Notes: generated by a model not told the origin, from the sequence alone. DNA of 49,902 nt from Comamonas sp. SCN 65-56 (GCF_001724135.1 NZ_MEDS01000015.1:1-49902); one strand, 5' to 3'; positions 9,212-18,997 are shown, numbered from the stretch's first letter. Translations and numbers: made by a program.

Positions 9212-9368
9212 ATCTCTGCGGATCGTCAATAAATGGTGTCGGAATTCCTGTACATTGACGACCCGATTCGAGACTCTGTCCGCATGCGGTCCGATCCACG
9301 CGCGGCGGTTCCCGTTGTCCGCGAATCGAGGCCTTGACCCTAAACCCGTCTATAGCCGGAGAACAGAC

Positions 9369-9968
9369 TTGAAAGTCCGCATCGGTCTCCTCGCCCTGGT
9401 TGCCTCGCTGTTGGCGGCATGCGCCTCGACCCTGCCCGAGGCCCCCAAGCAGGCTGCCCAGGCCGACTACAAGTACCTGATCGGGCCAGGCGACATTCTG
9501 AATATCAACGTCTGGCGCAATCCCGAGCTCACGGCCAACGTTCCGGTTCGACCCGACGGTCGGATCACCATCCCGCTCGTCGAAGACATGGTGGCCATCG
9601 GCAAGGATCCCACTGCGCTGGCGCGCGAGATCGAGGCCGCGCTGCACAAGTTCATCCAGGATCCAATCGTCACGGTCGTCGTGGCCACAGCTGGCGGAGG
9701 TTCCTCGCAACAGGTTCGCGTCGTAGGCCAGGCGGCCCGCCCGACGACCCTCCCCTATCGCCAGAACATGACTCTGCTCGACGTCATGATCGCGGTCGGC
9801 GGCCTGACCGATTTCGCAGCCGGAAACCGGGCGGTCCTCGTTCGGGGACGCGAAGACAACAAGGCGTACAACGTCAGGCTCGACGACCTGATCAAGCGCG
9901 GCGACGTCGGCGCGAACATCCAGGTCCTGCCCGGGGACGTCATCATCGTCCCGGAAAGCTGGTTCTGA
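9369..9968 (+). CDS. Outer-membrane EPS export lipoprotein (Wza/EpsE-like, TIGR03027 type)
   Basis: An outer-membrane polysaccharide export protein of the Wza family, short form without the C-terminal barrel helix. The start is a TTG at 9369 preceded by GGAGAA at good spacing; it opens MKVRIGLLALVASLLAAC, a lipoprotein signal with lipobox LAAC. The polysaccharide export domain follows (YLIGPGDILNINVWRNPEL, RPDGRITIPLVEDM), then one SLBB-like domain (VRVVGQAARPTTLPYRQNMT, TLLDVMIAVGGLTDFA) and a closing GDVIIVPESWF. At 199 residues it is the size of the exosortase-locus exporters. It is the first gene of the plus-strand export block and pairs with the chain-length protein next to it. Confidence 0.92.
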   Translation: MKVRIGLLALVASLLAACASTLPEAPKQAAQADYKYLIGPGDILNINVWRNPELTANVPVRPDGRITIPLVEDMVAIGKDPTALAREIEAALHKFIQDPIVTVVVATAGGGSSQQVRVVGQAARPTTLPYRQNMTLLDVMIAVGGLTDFAAGNRAVLVRGREDNKAYNVRLDDLIKRGDVGANIQVLPGDVIIVPESWF

Positions 9969-10025
9969 CCCGCCGCGTCGCGCCGCAAGCGCCCACGGCC
10001 TTCCCGGGCGTCCTCTACTCAACGG

Positions 10026-11627
10026 ATGCAGCAGATGAAGTCGCTCGCACTGCCTGAGCAGATCGCACAGGTCAAGACCCTGCTCGATGGCGCCTGGAGA
10101 TTTCGCTGGAGCGCCCTGATCGCCGCCTGCGGCCTCAGTGTCGCTGGCGCAGCGCTCACGGCCCTCATTCCTGATCGCTACGAAGCCTCCGGACGCGTTT
10201 ATGTCGACACGGAGTCCATCCTCAAGCCCCTCATGCAGGGTCTCGCGGTGCAGCCTGACGTGAACACGCAGGTTCAGATGATGGCGCGCACGCTCCTGTC
10301 GAGGCCGAACCTCGAACAGATCATGCGCGCCGCATCGCTCGACGAACTGGCTCGCGACGATCGCGAGCGCGAGAAGGTCATCGACACGCTCTTCAAGCGG
10401 ATCGAGTTGCGCGCTGCGGGAGGGGGGGCCGGCAACAACCTGTACTCGATCGTCTACCGCCACGAGGATCCAGCCAAGGCGCAGACTGTCGTTCAGACCC
10501 TGCTGGACATATTCGTTCAGTCGAGCGTCGGCGGCAAGCGCCGCGACTCCCAGGAGGCTCTCCGGTTCATCGATTCGCAGCTGCGCGAATACGAGAAGCG
10601 CCTGCTTGACTCGGAGGATGCGCTCAAGAGCTTCAAGATCGCCAATCAGGGAATGATGCCCAACCTCGAACAGGGGTACGTCGCGCGGCTCAACCAGCTC
10701 GAGGATCAAGCGCGCCAGGCCAGGCTCGAATTGCGGCAAGCCGAGAATGCACGCACGGCGATCCAGCAGCAGGTCGCCCAGGAACCCCCGATGATCGAGC
10801 GTGCCGATGCTGTCGGGATCATCGCGTTGTCGCCACCCACACCGAACGAGCTGGACCTTCGTATCGAGGCGCAGCGCAAGCGCCTGGACGACTTGCGGCT
10901 CCGTTTCACGGAGCAGCACCCCGATGTCGTGGGCACGCAGCGGGTCCTTGCCCAGCTCGAAGCCCAGCGCAAGGAAGAGCTTCGGGCGAAAGGGAAGGAT
11001 CCCCAGGAGGCCGGCAGCCGGTCGACCCTGGTTCCCAATCCCGTCTATCGCGAACTGCGCCTTTCGCTGACCAATGCCGACGCACAGGTCGCGTCGCTGC
11101 GGACACGCGTGTCCGATCTCGAAGGACGTCTCGCCGAGGCGCGCAAGGTCATGCAGGAGATTCCCAAGGTAGAGGCCGAGTACACCCAGCTCACGCGTGA
11201 CTACAACACGAACAAGCAGGCCTACGAGGATCTCCTGAAGCGCCGGGAGACCGCGCAGATCTCCGGAGAGATGGAGTCGACGGCGCGGGTCGCCGAGTTC
11301 CGGGTCGTCGATCCGCCGCGGGTGACCCGGACGCCCGTTTCGCCGAATCGCCCGTTGATGCTCGCACTCGTTCTGTGTCTGTCGCTGGGCGGTGGCGCCG
11401 CGCTCGCGGTGGCACGGGACCAGATCAACCCGACGTTCATCGACGGGCGGACCTTGCGTCGCATCACGGGAGCACCATTGCTCGGCGGCGTCACGCTGGT
11501 GCGCGACGCGGCCGCAATGGCCCGCGCGAGATTCGAGAACATCATGTTCGCATTCAGCGGTGCAGGTCTCGTGCTCGTCTTCGGCGCGGCCATCGGCTAC
11601 TTCGCATTGCGCCACCTGGTCCAGTAG
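10026..11627 (+). CDS. EPS chain-length determinant, Wzz/GumC family (TIGR03007 type)
   Basis: An inner-membrane polysaccharide co-polymerase that controls chain length and bridges to the exporter. The 533 residues carry a first membrane helix at about 28-48 (WSALIAACGLSVAGAALTAL), a Wzz domain (DRYEASGRVYVDTESILKPL), a long periplasmic coiled coil at roughly 170-390 rich in E, R, Q and L, a TPVSPNRPLMLALVLCLSLG helix near 440 and a last C-terminal helix (GAGLVLVFGAAIGYFAL). It lacks a fused kinase domain; the kinase is the next gene. Two starts are possible, 10026 (MQQMK) and 10035 (MKSL), neither with a strong ribosome-binding site. Confidence 0.92.
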   Translation: MQQMKSLALPEQIAQVKTLLDGAWRFRWSALIAACGLSVAGAALTALIPDRYEASGRVYVDTESILKPLMQGLAVQPDVNTQVQMMARTLLSRPNLEQIMRAASLDELARDDREREKVIDTLFKRIELRAAGGGAGNNLYSIVYRHEDPAKAQTVVQTLLDIFVQSSVGGKRRDSQEALRFIDSQLREYEKRLLDSEDALKSFKIANQGMMPNLEQGYVARLNQLEDQARQARLELRQAENARTAIQQQVAQEPPMIERADAVGIIALSPPTPNELDLRIEAQRKRLDDLRLRFTEQHPDVVGTQRVLAQLEAQRKEELRAKGKDPQEAGSRSTLVPNPVYRELRLSLTNADAQVASLRTRVSDLEGRLAEARKVMQEIPKVEAEYTQLTRDYNTNKQAYEDLLKRRETAQISGEMESTARVAEFRVVDPPRVTRTPVSPNRPLMLALVLCLSLGGGAALAVARDQINPTFIDGRTLRRITGAPLLGGVTLVRDAAAMARARFENIMFAFSGAGLVLVFGAAIGYFALRHLVQ

Positions 11628-11636
11628 GGGCACCGA

Positions 11637-12629
11637 ATGAACCTGATCGAACGTGCCGTCAGCCTGCTCCCCAAGACGCCCGACGAACGCTCCATCGCCG
11701 GAACGCAGGCGCAGACTCGAGCCGGGAGTGCCACCAGCGATGACCCGCGGCCCCCGACGATCGAGCGACTCGTCGAACGTCTGGCAGAGCACACGGCGGG
11801 CTCTCCGGACGGCGGGTTGGCCAACCACGCAACGAACCCGGACACTTCGCTGCGAGCCGCACCCGCAGTACCGGCGCGGATGCCCGAGCCCTTGATCATC
11901 GACATCGAGAGACTGAGTCAGCGCGGCTTCATCACGCCATCGGGGCTTCGGACCCGCACGTGGGACGAGTTCCGGGTCATCAAGCGGCCGCTGCTCGAAA
12001 ACGCGTTCGGCAAGGCCGGGCGCCCGGCCGCGAAGAATGGCCGACGTCTCATGATCACGAGCGCGTATCCCCGTGAGGGCAAGAGCTACTGCGCGATCAA
12101 CCTCGCGATGAGCATCGCGCTCGAGCGCGACCAGAGGGTCCTGCTCATCGACACCGACGTCGCACGACCGTCCCTGCTGGAGGAGTTCGGGATTCCCCCG
12201 ATCGCAGGCGTCATGGACTGGCTGATCGACGGATCGCCCGATCTGGCCGAACTCGTTCGCCCAACCAACGTCGAGCGCCTGTCGTTGTTGCCATCGGGTC
12301 GCCTCGACACACACTCCACCGAGTATCTGGTCGGCGCCTCGATGACCCAGCTGCTCGCCCGGCTCGACGCGACCTTTCCGGATCACATCCTGATCTTCGA
12401 CTCGCCGCCCCTGCTCGTCACGACCGAAGCGCAGGCACTCGCGAGACATATGGGGCAGGTTGCCCTGGTCGTGGAAGCCGGCAAGACACCGCAGTCCGCA
12501 GTCACGGAGGCCTTGCACTTGTTGCAGCCATGCGACATCATTGGCACTGTCCTCAACAAGATTCCCAATGCCAAGTCGAGCGCGCGATCAGGATACGGAT
12601 ATGGGTATAGTCAGGGCGAAGGTCCGTAG
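11637..12629 (+). CDS. EPS-associated tyrosine autokinase (BY-kinase, TIGR03018 type)
   Basis: A cytoplasmic bacterial tyrosine kinase expected to phosphorylate itself and cycle the chain-length protein. The 330 residues have a low-complexity N-terminal ~90 residues, then an activation region (FITPSGLRTRTWDEFRVIK). Walker A is SAYPREGKS at 142-150, Walker A' is LLIDTDVARP at 169-178, and Walker B is ILIFDSPPLL near 245. The tail ends GYGYGYSQGEGP, a short tyrosine cluster like those that are autophosphorylated in this family. It starts 9 bases after the chain-length gene and is probably co-transcribed with it. Confidence 0.92.
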   Translation: MNLIERAVSLLPKTPDERSIAGTQAQTRAGSATSDDPRPPTIERLVERLAEHTAGSPDGGLANHATNPDTSLRAAPAVPARMPEPLIIDIERLSQRGFITPSGLRTRTWDEFRVIKRPLLENAFGKAGRPAAKNGRRLMITSAYPREGKSYCAINLAMSIALERDQRVLLIDTDVARPSLLEEFGIPPIAGVMDWLIDGSPDLAELVRPTNVERLSLLPSGRLDTHSTEYLVGASMTQLLARLDATFPDHILIFDSPPLLVTTEAQALARHMGQVALVVEAGKTPQSAVTEALHLLQPCDIIGTVLNKIPNAKSSARSGYGYGYSQGEGP

Positions 12630-12639
12630 AGTCCCGCCG

Positions 12640-14199
12640 ATGAAAGCCTGCCCCGGTCCGCGAGAGTTCGTAACCGGCGCTCTCGTCCTCATCTTCGGTG
12701 TTCATGGCGCCGCGTCGTTCGCGCAGGGCGCCCAGGGAGTGCAGCCGCCGGGGCCAGCCGCTGCTGCGGAAGCCCGCCCCCAGTTGCCGTCGGGCTTCCA
12801 CCCCGGCGTCCGCACGTTCGTCTCGCTGACGGACAACATCTTCCTCGAACCCGATACCACGAAGAACGGCGGCACCTTCGTCGAGGTTTCACCCTATCTG
12901 TCGGCACGCGGCTATTCCCCGCGTGGCGCCTACAGCCTCGACTACCAGCTCCGGAACTTCTGGTTGCCCACCGAGGGAGAGTCCTCGCTCGCCAGGCACG
13001 AACTCAACGGAGCCGGTCGATTCGCCCTCGTGGGAGACCGCATCTGGCTCGATGCGTTGGCCTATTCGGGCAGTGTGTCGACGTCCGCAACGGGCCCCGT
13101 GGCCATCGATCCCGGGGCAGCGTTCGTCAATCGCGGCTCGTATCGCCGCCTCGAACTGTCTCCCTACCTTCTGACGCGCTCCGATCGAACCACGTACGAA
13201 TTGCGCTACCGCGTCGCAACGACTGGCGGCAGCGCAAGCGAAGCGCTTGCCAGGCTCGACCAACGCGTCTCGGCAAGCGCGGGTACTCTTGCGGACCCGG
13301 GCGGTCTGTGGAACTGGGGAGTCGCGGGCGAGACGCAACGACGCGAATTCAGCCAGGACATCACGCTCGACAGGCAGATCGCCACCGGGACCCTCGGCTA
13401 TCGCGTCGTGCCGAACGTCCGTGTTCTCGGAACGCTCACCTGGGAACGCATCGAAGGTCTTTTCAATTCCCGAGGCGAGGACTCAGGCTTCGGGCCCGGC
13501 GCAGGCATCGAGTGGACACCCAGTGCCAGGTTGCGCGCCACCGCGAGTTACGGCCACCGCTATTACGGCCCGGTGGGGGCGGCCCGGATCACCTATACTG
13601 CCGGCCGCAGCACACTCGGATTCGAGTTTGATCGGGCCATCAACACCGATTCGCGCCTGTCGCTGGGCACGCTGGACGCCGCGTCGCTGACTGGTGCAAG
13701 CCTCACGCTGCCCAATTCGATCGTCAACGCGCTGGCCGCCCAGGGCCTGACTCCGAGCGTGCAGAACGCAATCGCCCAGGGATTCATGACCGATGCGGCG
13801 GTCCTCGGGAAGCGAACCGCACTGTTCTACGGACTGCAGGGCATTCACCATGCCATCACCCTGACTGCCTTCATGCTGGACGAAAGCTCGACCGGGCAGG
13901 CGGCGGCAATTCCCGGCGCCTTCGTGGGCGACCAGGTCATCTATGGTTTCGCTGCTCGCTACCTGCGCAGATTCGGTGCACGCACCACCGTGACGCTCGG
14001 GGGCGATGCTCGCCAGACGCGCTCGGACAGCGGAGGCTACCGAACCGACCTGTACTCCGCGCTGCTGGAGTTCCAGAGCAGCCTCACCCGCACCTCCGCA
14101 GTCGTAGGAGGCCTCAGGTTTACTGCGCAACGCGGCGACGGCGCGACGGTCATCTACGATCAGGCTCTGGCATACGGCGGCCTCGACTTCAGGTTCTGA
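12640..14199 (+). CDS. Outer-membrane beta-barrel protein, PEP-CTERM/EPS-associated (TIGR03016 type)
   Basis: A secreted protein of 519 residues with an N-terminal signal sequence (ALVLIFGVHGAASFAQ) and alternating hydrophobic/polar strands throughout, ending in F (YGGLDFRF), all typical of an outer-membrane barrel. The segment GVRTFVSLTDNIFLEP resembles the start of the TIGR03016 proteins that follow the tyrosine kinase in exosortase-A EPS loci. Its role is unproven; an outer-membrane pore or secretin-like partner for the short export lipoprotein is a reasonable guess. The ATG at 12640 gives a proper signal peptide. An in-frame ATG at 12601 would overlap the kinase gene and add 13 basic residues. 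Confidence 0.82.
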   Translation: MKACPGPREFVTGALVLIFGVHGAASFAQGAQGVQPPGPAAAAEARPQLPSGFHPGVRTFVSLTDNIFLEPDTTKNGGTFVEVSPYLSARGYSPRGAYSLDYQLRNFWLPTEGESSLARHELNGAGRFALVGDRIWLDALAYSGSVSTSATGPVAIDPGAAFVNRGSYRRLELSPYLLTRSDRTTYELRYRVATTGGSASEALARLDQRVSASAGTLADPGGLWNWGVAGETQRREFSQDITLDRQIATGTLGYRVVPNVRVLGTLTWERIEGLFNSRGEDSGFGPGAGIEWTPSARLRATASYGHRYYGPVGAARITYTAGRSTLGFEFDRAINTDSRLSLGTLDAASLTGASLTLPNSIVNALAAQGLTPSVQNAIAQGFMTDAAVLGKRTALFYGLQGIHHAITLTAFMLDESSTGQAAAIPGAFVGDQVIYGFAARYLRRFGARTTVTLGGDARQTRSDSGGYRTDLYSALLEFQSSLTRTSAVVGGLRFTAQRGDGATVIYDQALAYGGLDFRF

Positions 14200-14202
14200 G
14201 GC

Positions 14203-15255
14203 ATGTATGAATCCTTTTTCAAGCTGACTGGCAAACCGTTCCAGCTCAGCCCGGACCCCGATTTCTACTTCGGCAGTCGAGGCCATCGTCGGGCGATGGC
14301 CTATCTGGAGTACGGGCTCCACCAGGGAGAGGGTTTCATCGTGGTCACCGGCGAGATCGGCGCCGGCAAGACGACCCTGGTCAGGAAGCTGCTTCGCACC
14401 CTGCCGGGAGACCGGATCGTTCCGGTCCAGATCGTCACCACCCAGCTCGACGAGGACAATCTGCTCAGGCTGGTCGCAGCGTCTTTCGGGCTGCAGGCCG
14501 ATGCGGACAAGTCTGCCACCCTGATCAGGCTCGAGCAGTTCCTGCAGAAGCTCAACAGCGAAGGCCGCAGGGCGCTTCTCATCGTCGACGAGGCCCAGAA
14601 CCTCGGCCCGCGCGCGGTGGAGGAGCTACGCATGCTCAGCAATTTCCAGATCGGGCCACGTTCGGGTCTCCAGACCTTCCTGATCGGGCAGCCAGAGCTG
14701 CGCGACCTGATGCAACGGCCCGAAATGCGGCAGCTCAAGCAGCGTATCGTTGCCGCCTACCACCTGGGACCGCTCGATGAGCAGGAAACCCGCCGCTACG
14801 TCGAGCACCGTCTGGCGCATGTCGGTTGGTGCGACGACCCGGCCTTCGACGATGCGGTGTTTGCGCGAATTCACGCCCTCACGAGCGGAATCCCCCGGCG
14901 CATCAATCTGCTGGCCGACCGGCTCCTGCTATTGTGCTTTCTCGGCCAATCGCACCGGCTCACCGTCGAGATGGTCGACGAAGTGGCTGACGAACTCGCG
15001 CTGGAAGTCGGCCCACGCGCCGGGTTCATGCGGCACGCCGGCGACGAGCAACGAGCGAACGCGTCTTCCACTTCCCTGGCGCCGGTCGAGGACGCGAGAA
15101 TGCCCTTGGCTGACGCGTCGTTGACCGAGCGTCTGAAGTCCGTCGAAGAGCGCCTTTCGCTGCTGGAGAGTACGATCGCGGTCGCCTATCAGACCCTGAA
15201 GAGGCTGGTCGGAGACCGGGGTGCGACACCTGGCGAAGATTCGACCGGACCCTGA
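14203..15255 (+). CDS. ExeA-like AAA ATPase, XrtA/EPS-associated (TIGR03015 type)
   Basis: A P-loop ATPase of the ExeA/GspA family with the usual opening MYESFFKLTGKPFQLSPDPD. Walker A is GEIGAGKTT at 50-58, Walker B is LLIVDEAQNL near 127-136, and sensor-like segments (LSNFQ, GQPELRDLM, RIVAAYHLGPL) follow. After the AAA part (~270 residues) the tail carries a short predicted coiled coil (SLTERLKSVEERLSLLES). Such ATPases are constant members of exosortase-A loci and may energise export or envelope remodelling, but this is not established. It starts 3 bases after the barrel gene and closes the export block; a 220-base gap follows. Confidence 0.91.
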   Translation: MYESFFKLTGKPFQLSPDPDFYFGSRGHRRAMAYLEYGLHQGEGFIVVTGEIGAGKTTLVRKLLRTLPGDRIVPVQIVTTQLDEDNLLRLVAASFGLQADADKSATLIRLEQFLQKLNSEGRRALLIVDEAQNLGPRAVEELRMLSNFQIGPRSGLQTFLIGQPELRDLMQRPEMRQLKQRIVAAYHLGPLDEQETRRYVEHRLAHVGWCDDPAFDDAVFARIHALTSGIPRRINLLADRLLLLCFLGQSHRLTVEMVDEVADELALEVGPRAGFMRHAGDEQRANASSTSLAPVEDARMPLADASLTERLKSVEERLSLLESTIAVAYQTLKRLVGDRGATPGEDSTGP

Positions 15256-15475
15256 CGCCCAGGGCAAGGTCGAAGGCTTCCCGCTTGCCGGGGATGGCGG
15301 GGTATTACCGGCTGTGGCGTGCCGTTACCATATCGGCGGCAGCGTGCGGCAATACTTCCTGTCCCGGTAGCGCGCTTTGCGCCAGACTTCCGCTCCAGTG
15401 GCGCGTTCGTGCTTGCGTCACGGAGATCTTGTCGTCCAGGCCCATCACTCCGACTGACGCAGGAAGGTCCGATCG

Positions 15476-17449
15476 ATGTGCGGCATCGCCGGAATACTGA
15501 GCAGCATGAACAGGGCGCGCCCGGATCGCGCCGAGCTGCATTCGATGGTTGCAGTGCTTGGCCATCGCGGTCCGGACGGCTCGGGGTTCCATCTGGATGG
15601 CCCCGTGGGCCTCGGCCATGCGCGCCTGAGCATCATCGACATGGAGAGCGGCGACCAGCCGATCCACAACGAAGATCGCACCGTCTGGGTGGTTCTCAAT
15701 GGCGAGATATTCAACTACGTCGAGTTGCGCGACAGCCTCATGTCCGAAGGACACGGCTTCTACACGCAGTCGGACACCGAGGTGATCGTGCACCTCTACG
15801 AGCGTCATGGGGACCGCTTCGTCGACTTCCTGAACGGGCAGTTCGCGATCGCGCTCTGGGACGCCACGAGGAAGCGTCTGATCCTTGCGCGGGATCGCAC
15901 CGGGATGCGGCCGCTCTTCTACGCGCAGTCGGGCGATAGACTGTACTTCGCCTCCGAGGTCAAGGCACTGCTGCTGAACCCGGAGATCCCCCGGCGCCTC
16001 GATCCTGTCGCCTTGGCGCAAACCTTCACGTTCTGGGCACCGCTCGAATCACAGTCAGCGTTCGAGGGCATCCACTCATTGCCGCCCGGGCACACGCTGA
16101 CCGCAGAGGCAGGCCGGACCCGCCTCTGCCGGTACTGGGACTGGACGTTTCCCGATGAAACGCCCGGTCGTGCACGCACGCCGGACGACGCGGCCGAGGA
16201 GCTGCGCGCGATCCTGATCGACGCCGTCCGGCTGCAACTCCGGGCAGACGTACCCGTCGGCGCCTACCTGAGCGGGGGCCTGGACTCGTCGATCATCACG
16301 ACGGTGATCCGGAACTGCACGCAAACCCCGTTGCGGACGTTCTCCGTGACCTTCGAGGATGCGGAGTTCGACGAAGCTCCCTACCAGCGCGCCCTGAGCC
16401 AGCGCCTCGGTACTTCGCATACGGAGGTCATGTGCAGGCGCTCGGACATCGCCGAGATGTTCCCGCGGCTCGTGTGGCACGTCGAGACGCCCATCCTGCG
16501 CACCGCGCCCGCGCCGCTCATGATGCTTTCCGGGCTGGTCCGCGCGAGCGGCTACAAGGTGGTCCTGACCGGCGAAGGCGCCGATGAGGTGTTCGCAGGC
16601 TACGACATCTTCAAGGAAGCGAAGATCCGGCGTTTCTGGGCCAGGCAACCTGCCTCGTCGATCCGTCCCCGGCTGTTCGAGCGGCTCTACCCCTACCTGC
16701 GGCACTCGCCTTCCGCGGGCGGCGCCTTTACGCGGAGCTTCTTCGGGCAGGGGATGGAAGGCGCGGGAGAGCCGTGCTTTGGCCACCGCCCGCGCTGGAC
16801 GACGACCCAGCGCATCCTGCGCTATCTGGCACCCGACATGCGCTCCCGCATCGGGGCCTACGATCCGGTAGCCGCATTCGAACGGACACTGCCCTCGTCG
16901 ATCGGGCGATGGGCCCCGCTCGCCCGCGACCAGTACGTCGAGGCCCACACTCTGCTGTCGGGGTACCTGTTGAGCGCCCAGGGCGACCGAGTCGCGATGG
17001 CCAACTCGATCGAGGCTCGTTACCCGTTTCTCGACCATCGCCTGATCGAGTTCGCAAGCACGCTCCCCCCCGGATTCAAGCTCAGGGGCCTGGCCGAGAA
17101 GGCGATCCTCAAGGACGCGTTCCGCGACATGGTGCCCGAAGCGATCCGGCGCCGCACCAAGCAGCCCTACCGCGCGCCGGACAGCGCCAGCTTCTTCAGC
17201 GACGGCAAGCCGTGCGACTACGTGGCCGACCTGTTCAGCGAAGCGCGCATCCGGGAAGCGGGTTACTTCGCTCCCCGCGCCGTCGCCCAGCTCTTCGAGA
17301 AGTGTCGCAAGGGGAACGCGATCGGCTTCGCGGACAACATGGCTTTCGTCGGTGTCCTGTCGACCATGCTGCTGCACGAATCGCTGGTACGCACCCTGCC
17401 AACCCCCGACAGCGCACCGGCGCGGACTGCGGAAACGCTGGCGCACTGA
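15476..17449 (+). CDS. Asparagine synthase-like class II amidotransferase (exosortase-A-associated type)
   Basis: A glutamine-dependent amidotransferase of the asparagine synthetase B fold. The start MCGIAGIL places the nucleophile Cys2 directly after the initiator, and the glutaminase domain shows LGHRGPDG, ARLSIIDM, VLNGEIFNY, and SDTEVIVHLYE. The synthetase half has the PP-loop SGGLDSS at 266-272, TGEGADEVFAGYD and RYPFLDHRLIE. At 657 residues it is longer than E. coli AsnB (~554) and fits the amidotransferases of exosortase EPS loci. In P. aeruginosa O-antigen loci, WbpS-type relatives amidate a uronic acid; because this locus makes a uronic acid, sugar amidation is a reasonable inference. 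A ribosome-binding AGGAAGG precedes the ATG. Confidence 0.92.
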   Translation: MCGIAGILSSMNRARPDRAELHSMVAVLGHRGPDGSGFHLDGPVGLGHARLSIIDMESGDQPIHNEDRTVWVVLNGEIFNYVELRDSLMSEGHGFYTQSDTEVIVHLYERHGDRFVDFLNGQFAIALWDATRKRLILARDRTGMRPLFYAQSGDRLYFASEVKALLLNPEIPRRLDPVALAQTFTFWAPLESQSAFEGIHSLPPGHTLTAEAGRTRLCRYWDWTFPDETPGRARTPDDAAEELRAILIDAVRLQLRADVPVGAYLSGGLDSSIITTVIRNCTQTPLRTFSVTFEDAEFDEAPYQRALSQRLGTSHTEVMCRRSDIAEMFPRLVWHVETPILRTAPAPLMMLSGLVRASGYKVVLTGEGADEVFAGYDIFKEAKIRRFWARQPASSIRPRLFERLYPYLRHSPSAGGAFTRSFFGQGMEGAGEPCFGHRPRWTTTQRILRYLAPDMRSRIGAYDPVAAFERTLPSSIGRWAPLARDQYVEAHTLLSGYLLSAQGDRVAMANSIEARYPFLDHRLIEFASTLPPGFKLRGLAEKAILKDAFRDMVPEAIRRRTKQPYRAPDSASFFSDGKPCDYVADLFSEARIREAGYFAPRAVAQLFEKCRKGNAIGFADNMAFVGVLSTMLLHESLVRTLPTPDSAPARTAETLAH

Positions 17450-17464
17450 GAAGGGTCGAGTCTC

Positions 17465-18997
17465 ATGCTTGTGCACCAGTTGTTCGACGATGCCCTCGCC
17501 CGAACCCCCGAGAAGTGCGCGCTGGTCTTCGAGGGGCGCCGCCTCAGCTACAGGCAGTTGCACCGTCTCTCCGATGCGCTGGCCGTGCTGCTGCAGCGCA
17601 ACGGGCTGCGCCGCGGAGATCGAGTCGCGGTCATGCTGGAGAACTCGGCCGAGTTCGTGGTCAGCCTGATCGGCATCCTCAAGGCCGGTGGAGTGCTGAT
17701 GCCGGTCAATCCCCTGACCCGGCCGGCGAAGCTCGCCTACCTCCTGCAGGATGCCGAGGCAGTGGCGCTGATCACCCAGCGATCCCTGGCGGAGTGCTTC
17801 GAGCCGGCGCTCGCCCGCAGCGCAGCCTTGCGACTGTGCGTGGTGGTTGGCGGGTCGGAAGGCCTGTCCGCCGCTCCCCTCTATCTCCCGTTCCCGGACG
17901 AAACAGATCCGGAAGGTCGGGCTCCGCTGCCGGCGCACTCGATCGACCAGGACCTGGCGAGCCTCATCTACACGTCCGGATCGACGGGGGAACCCAAGGG
18001 CGTGATGCTCACGCACGCCAACATGGTTGCCGCCGTCCGTTCGGTTCTTGGCTACCTGCCTTTGCAGGAGGCCGACGTCGTCTTCAGCGTCCTGCCGATG
18101 GCGTTCAGCTACGGGCTCTACCAGGCGATCCTGTGCCTCACGGTCGGCTGCCGCCTGGTGCTCGAGCGCTCGTTCGCATTTCCGGCACAGGCGCTCGCCC
18201 TGATGATTGGCGAGCGCGCAACCGTCTTCCCCGGGGTGCCGTCCATCTTCGCGATCCTGACCGGACTGCACTCCCTGCAGGATCATGCGCTGGGGACGGT
18301 TCGCATCCTGACCAGTGCGGCCGCCGCACTCCCCGTGGAGACCATTGCGAGACTGCGGCGCGCGTTTCCCAACGCCAGGATATTCTCGATGTACGGCATG
18401 ACAGAATGCAAACGCATCTCGTTCCTTCCGCCGGAGGACATCGACGTGCGACCTGCGAGCGTCGGAAAGGGGATGCCGAACCAGGACCACTGGCTCGTCG
18501 ACGACCAAGGCTGCCGCCTGGCCGGACCCGCAGTCGGAGAACTGGTCGTGCGCGGCAGCCATGTGATGCTCGGCTACTGGAAGAAGCCGCTCCAGACTGC
18601 GCAGAGGCTCCGGCCCGGCATGCTCCCGGGCCAGTCGGTGCTGCACACGGGCGACCTCTTTCGCCAGGACGCGGACGGCTATCTCTACTTCGTCGCCCGC
18701 AAGGACGACATCATCATGACCCGGGGCGAGAAAGTGAGCCCGCGCGAGGTCGAGGACGCCCTTCACGAGCTCGACGGTGTCCTGGAAGCCGCCGTGATCG
18801 GGGTTCCGGATCCCATCCTCGGCCAGGCCGTGAAGGCCTTCGTCGTTCTGAAACAGGGGTGCGCGTACGAGAAGCGGTCCGTCGTCAGGCACTGCCTCGG
18901 GCGACTGGAAGCCTACATGGTGCCCAAACACGTGGAATTCGTACCCGATCTGCCCAAGACCGACAGCGGCAAGATCAGGAAGATCGACCTTTCGTGA
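17465..18997 (+). CDS. AMP-forming acyl-CoA ligase/acyl-ACP synthetase (exosortase-A-associated type)
   Basis: A member of the acyl-adenylate-forming superfamily. The 510 residues include the P-loop YTSGSTGEPKGVML near 170-183, SMYGMTECKRIS (A5-like motif) near 310, GDLFRQDADGYLYFVARKDD (A7-A8) near 397 and the catalytic lysine region TDSGKIRKIDLS at the C-terminus (A10). It should activate a carboxylic acid with ATP and pass it to CoA or to the acyl carrier protein encoded 41 bases downstream. The substrate cannot be read from sequence. Exosortase-A loci usually carry such a ligase. It begins 15 bases after the amidotransferase, so the pair is likely one transcript. Confidence 0.92.
   Translation: MLVHQLFDDALARTPEKCALVFEGRRLSYRQLHRLSDALAVLLQRNGLRRGDRVAVMLENSAEFVVSLIGILKAGGVLMPVNPLTRPAKLAYLLQDAEAVALITQRSLAECFEPALARSAALRLCVVVGGSEGLSAAPLYLPFPDETDPEGRAPLPAHSIDQDLASLIYTSGSTGEPKGVMLTHANMVAAVRSVLGYLPLQEADVVFSVLPMAFSYGLYQAILCLTVGCRLVLERSFAFPAQALALMIGERATVFPGVPSIFAILTGLHSLQDHALGTVRILTSAAAALPVETIARLRRAFPNARIFSMYGMTECKRISFLPPEDIDVRPASVGKGMPNQDHWLVDDQGCRLAGPAVGELVVRGSHVMLGYWKKPLQTAQRLRPGMLPGQSVLHTGDLFRQDADGYLYFVARKDDIIMTRGEKVSPREVEDALHELDGVLEAAVIGVPDPILGQAVKAFVVLKQGCAYEKRSVVRHCLGRLEAYMVPKHVEFVPDLPKTDSGKIRKIDLS

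Larger units (their letters stand above)
9021..9368. other. Divergent intergenic region, 348 bases, no gene seen
   Basis: This gap separates the divergent sugar-nucleotide pair from the EPS export operon and must hold control signals for both. I see a plausible minus-strand promoter (9084-9112) and a perfect 6-bp inverted repeat (9196-9211). On the plus strand TTGACC (near 9333) and TATAGC (near 9351) are only 11 bases apart, too close for a standard promoter. I find no convincing sigma-54 site. Confidence 0.6.

Noticed and set aside
9144-12518. Very long minus-strand open frame (over 1100 codons) opposite the export genes
   Set aside because: It is antisense to three well-recognised proteins, has no recognisable domain, and long antisense frames are expected in GC-rich DNA with strong third-position bias.
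16076-18931. Long minus-strand open frame opposite the amidotransferase and ligase genes
   Set aside because: Same reason: both plus-strand genes have intact catalytic motifs and the antisense translation is low-complexity with no family features.
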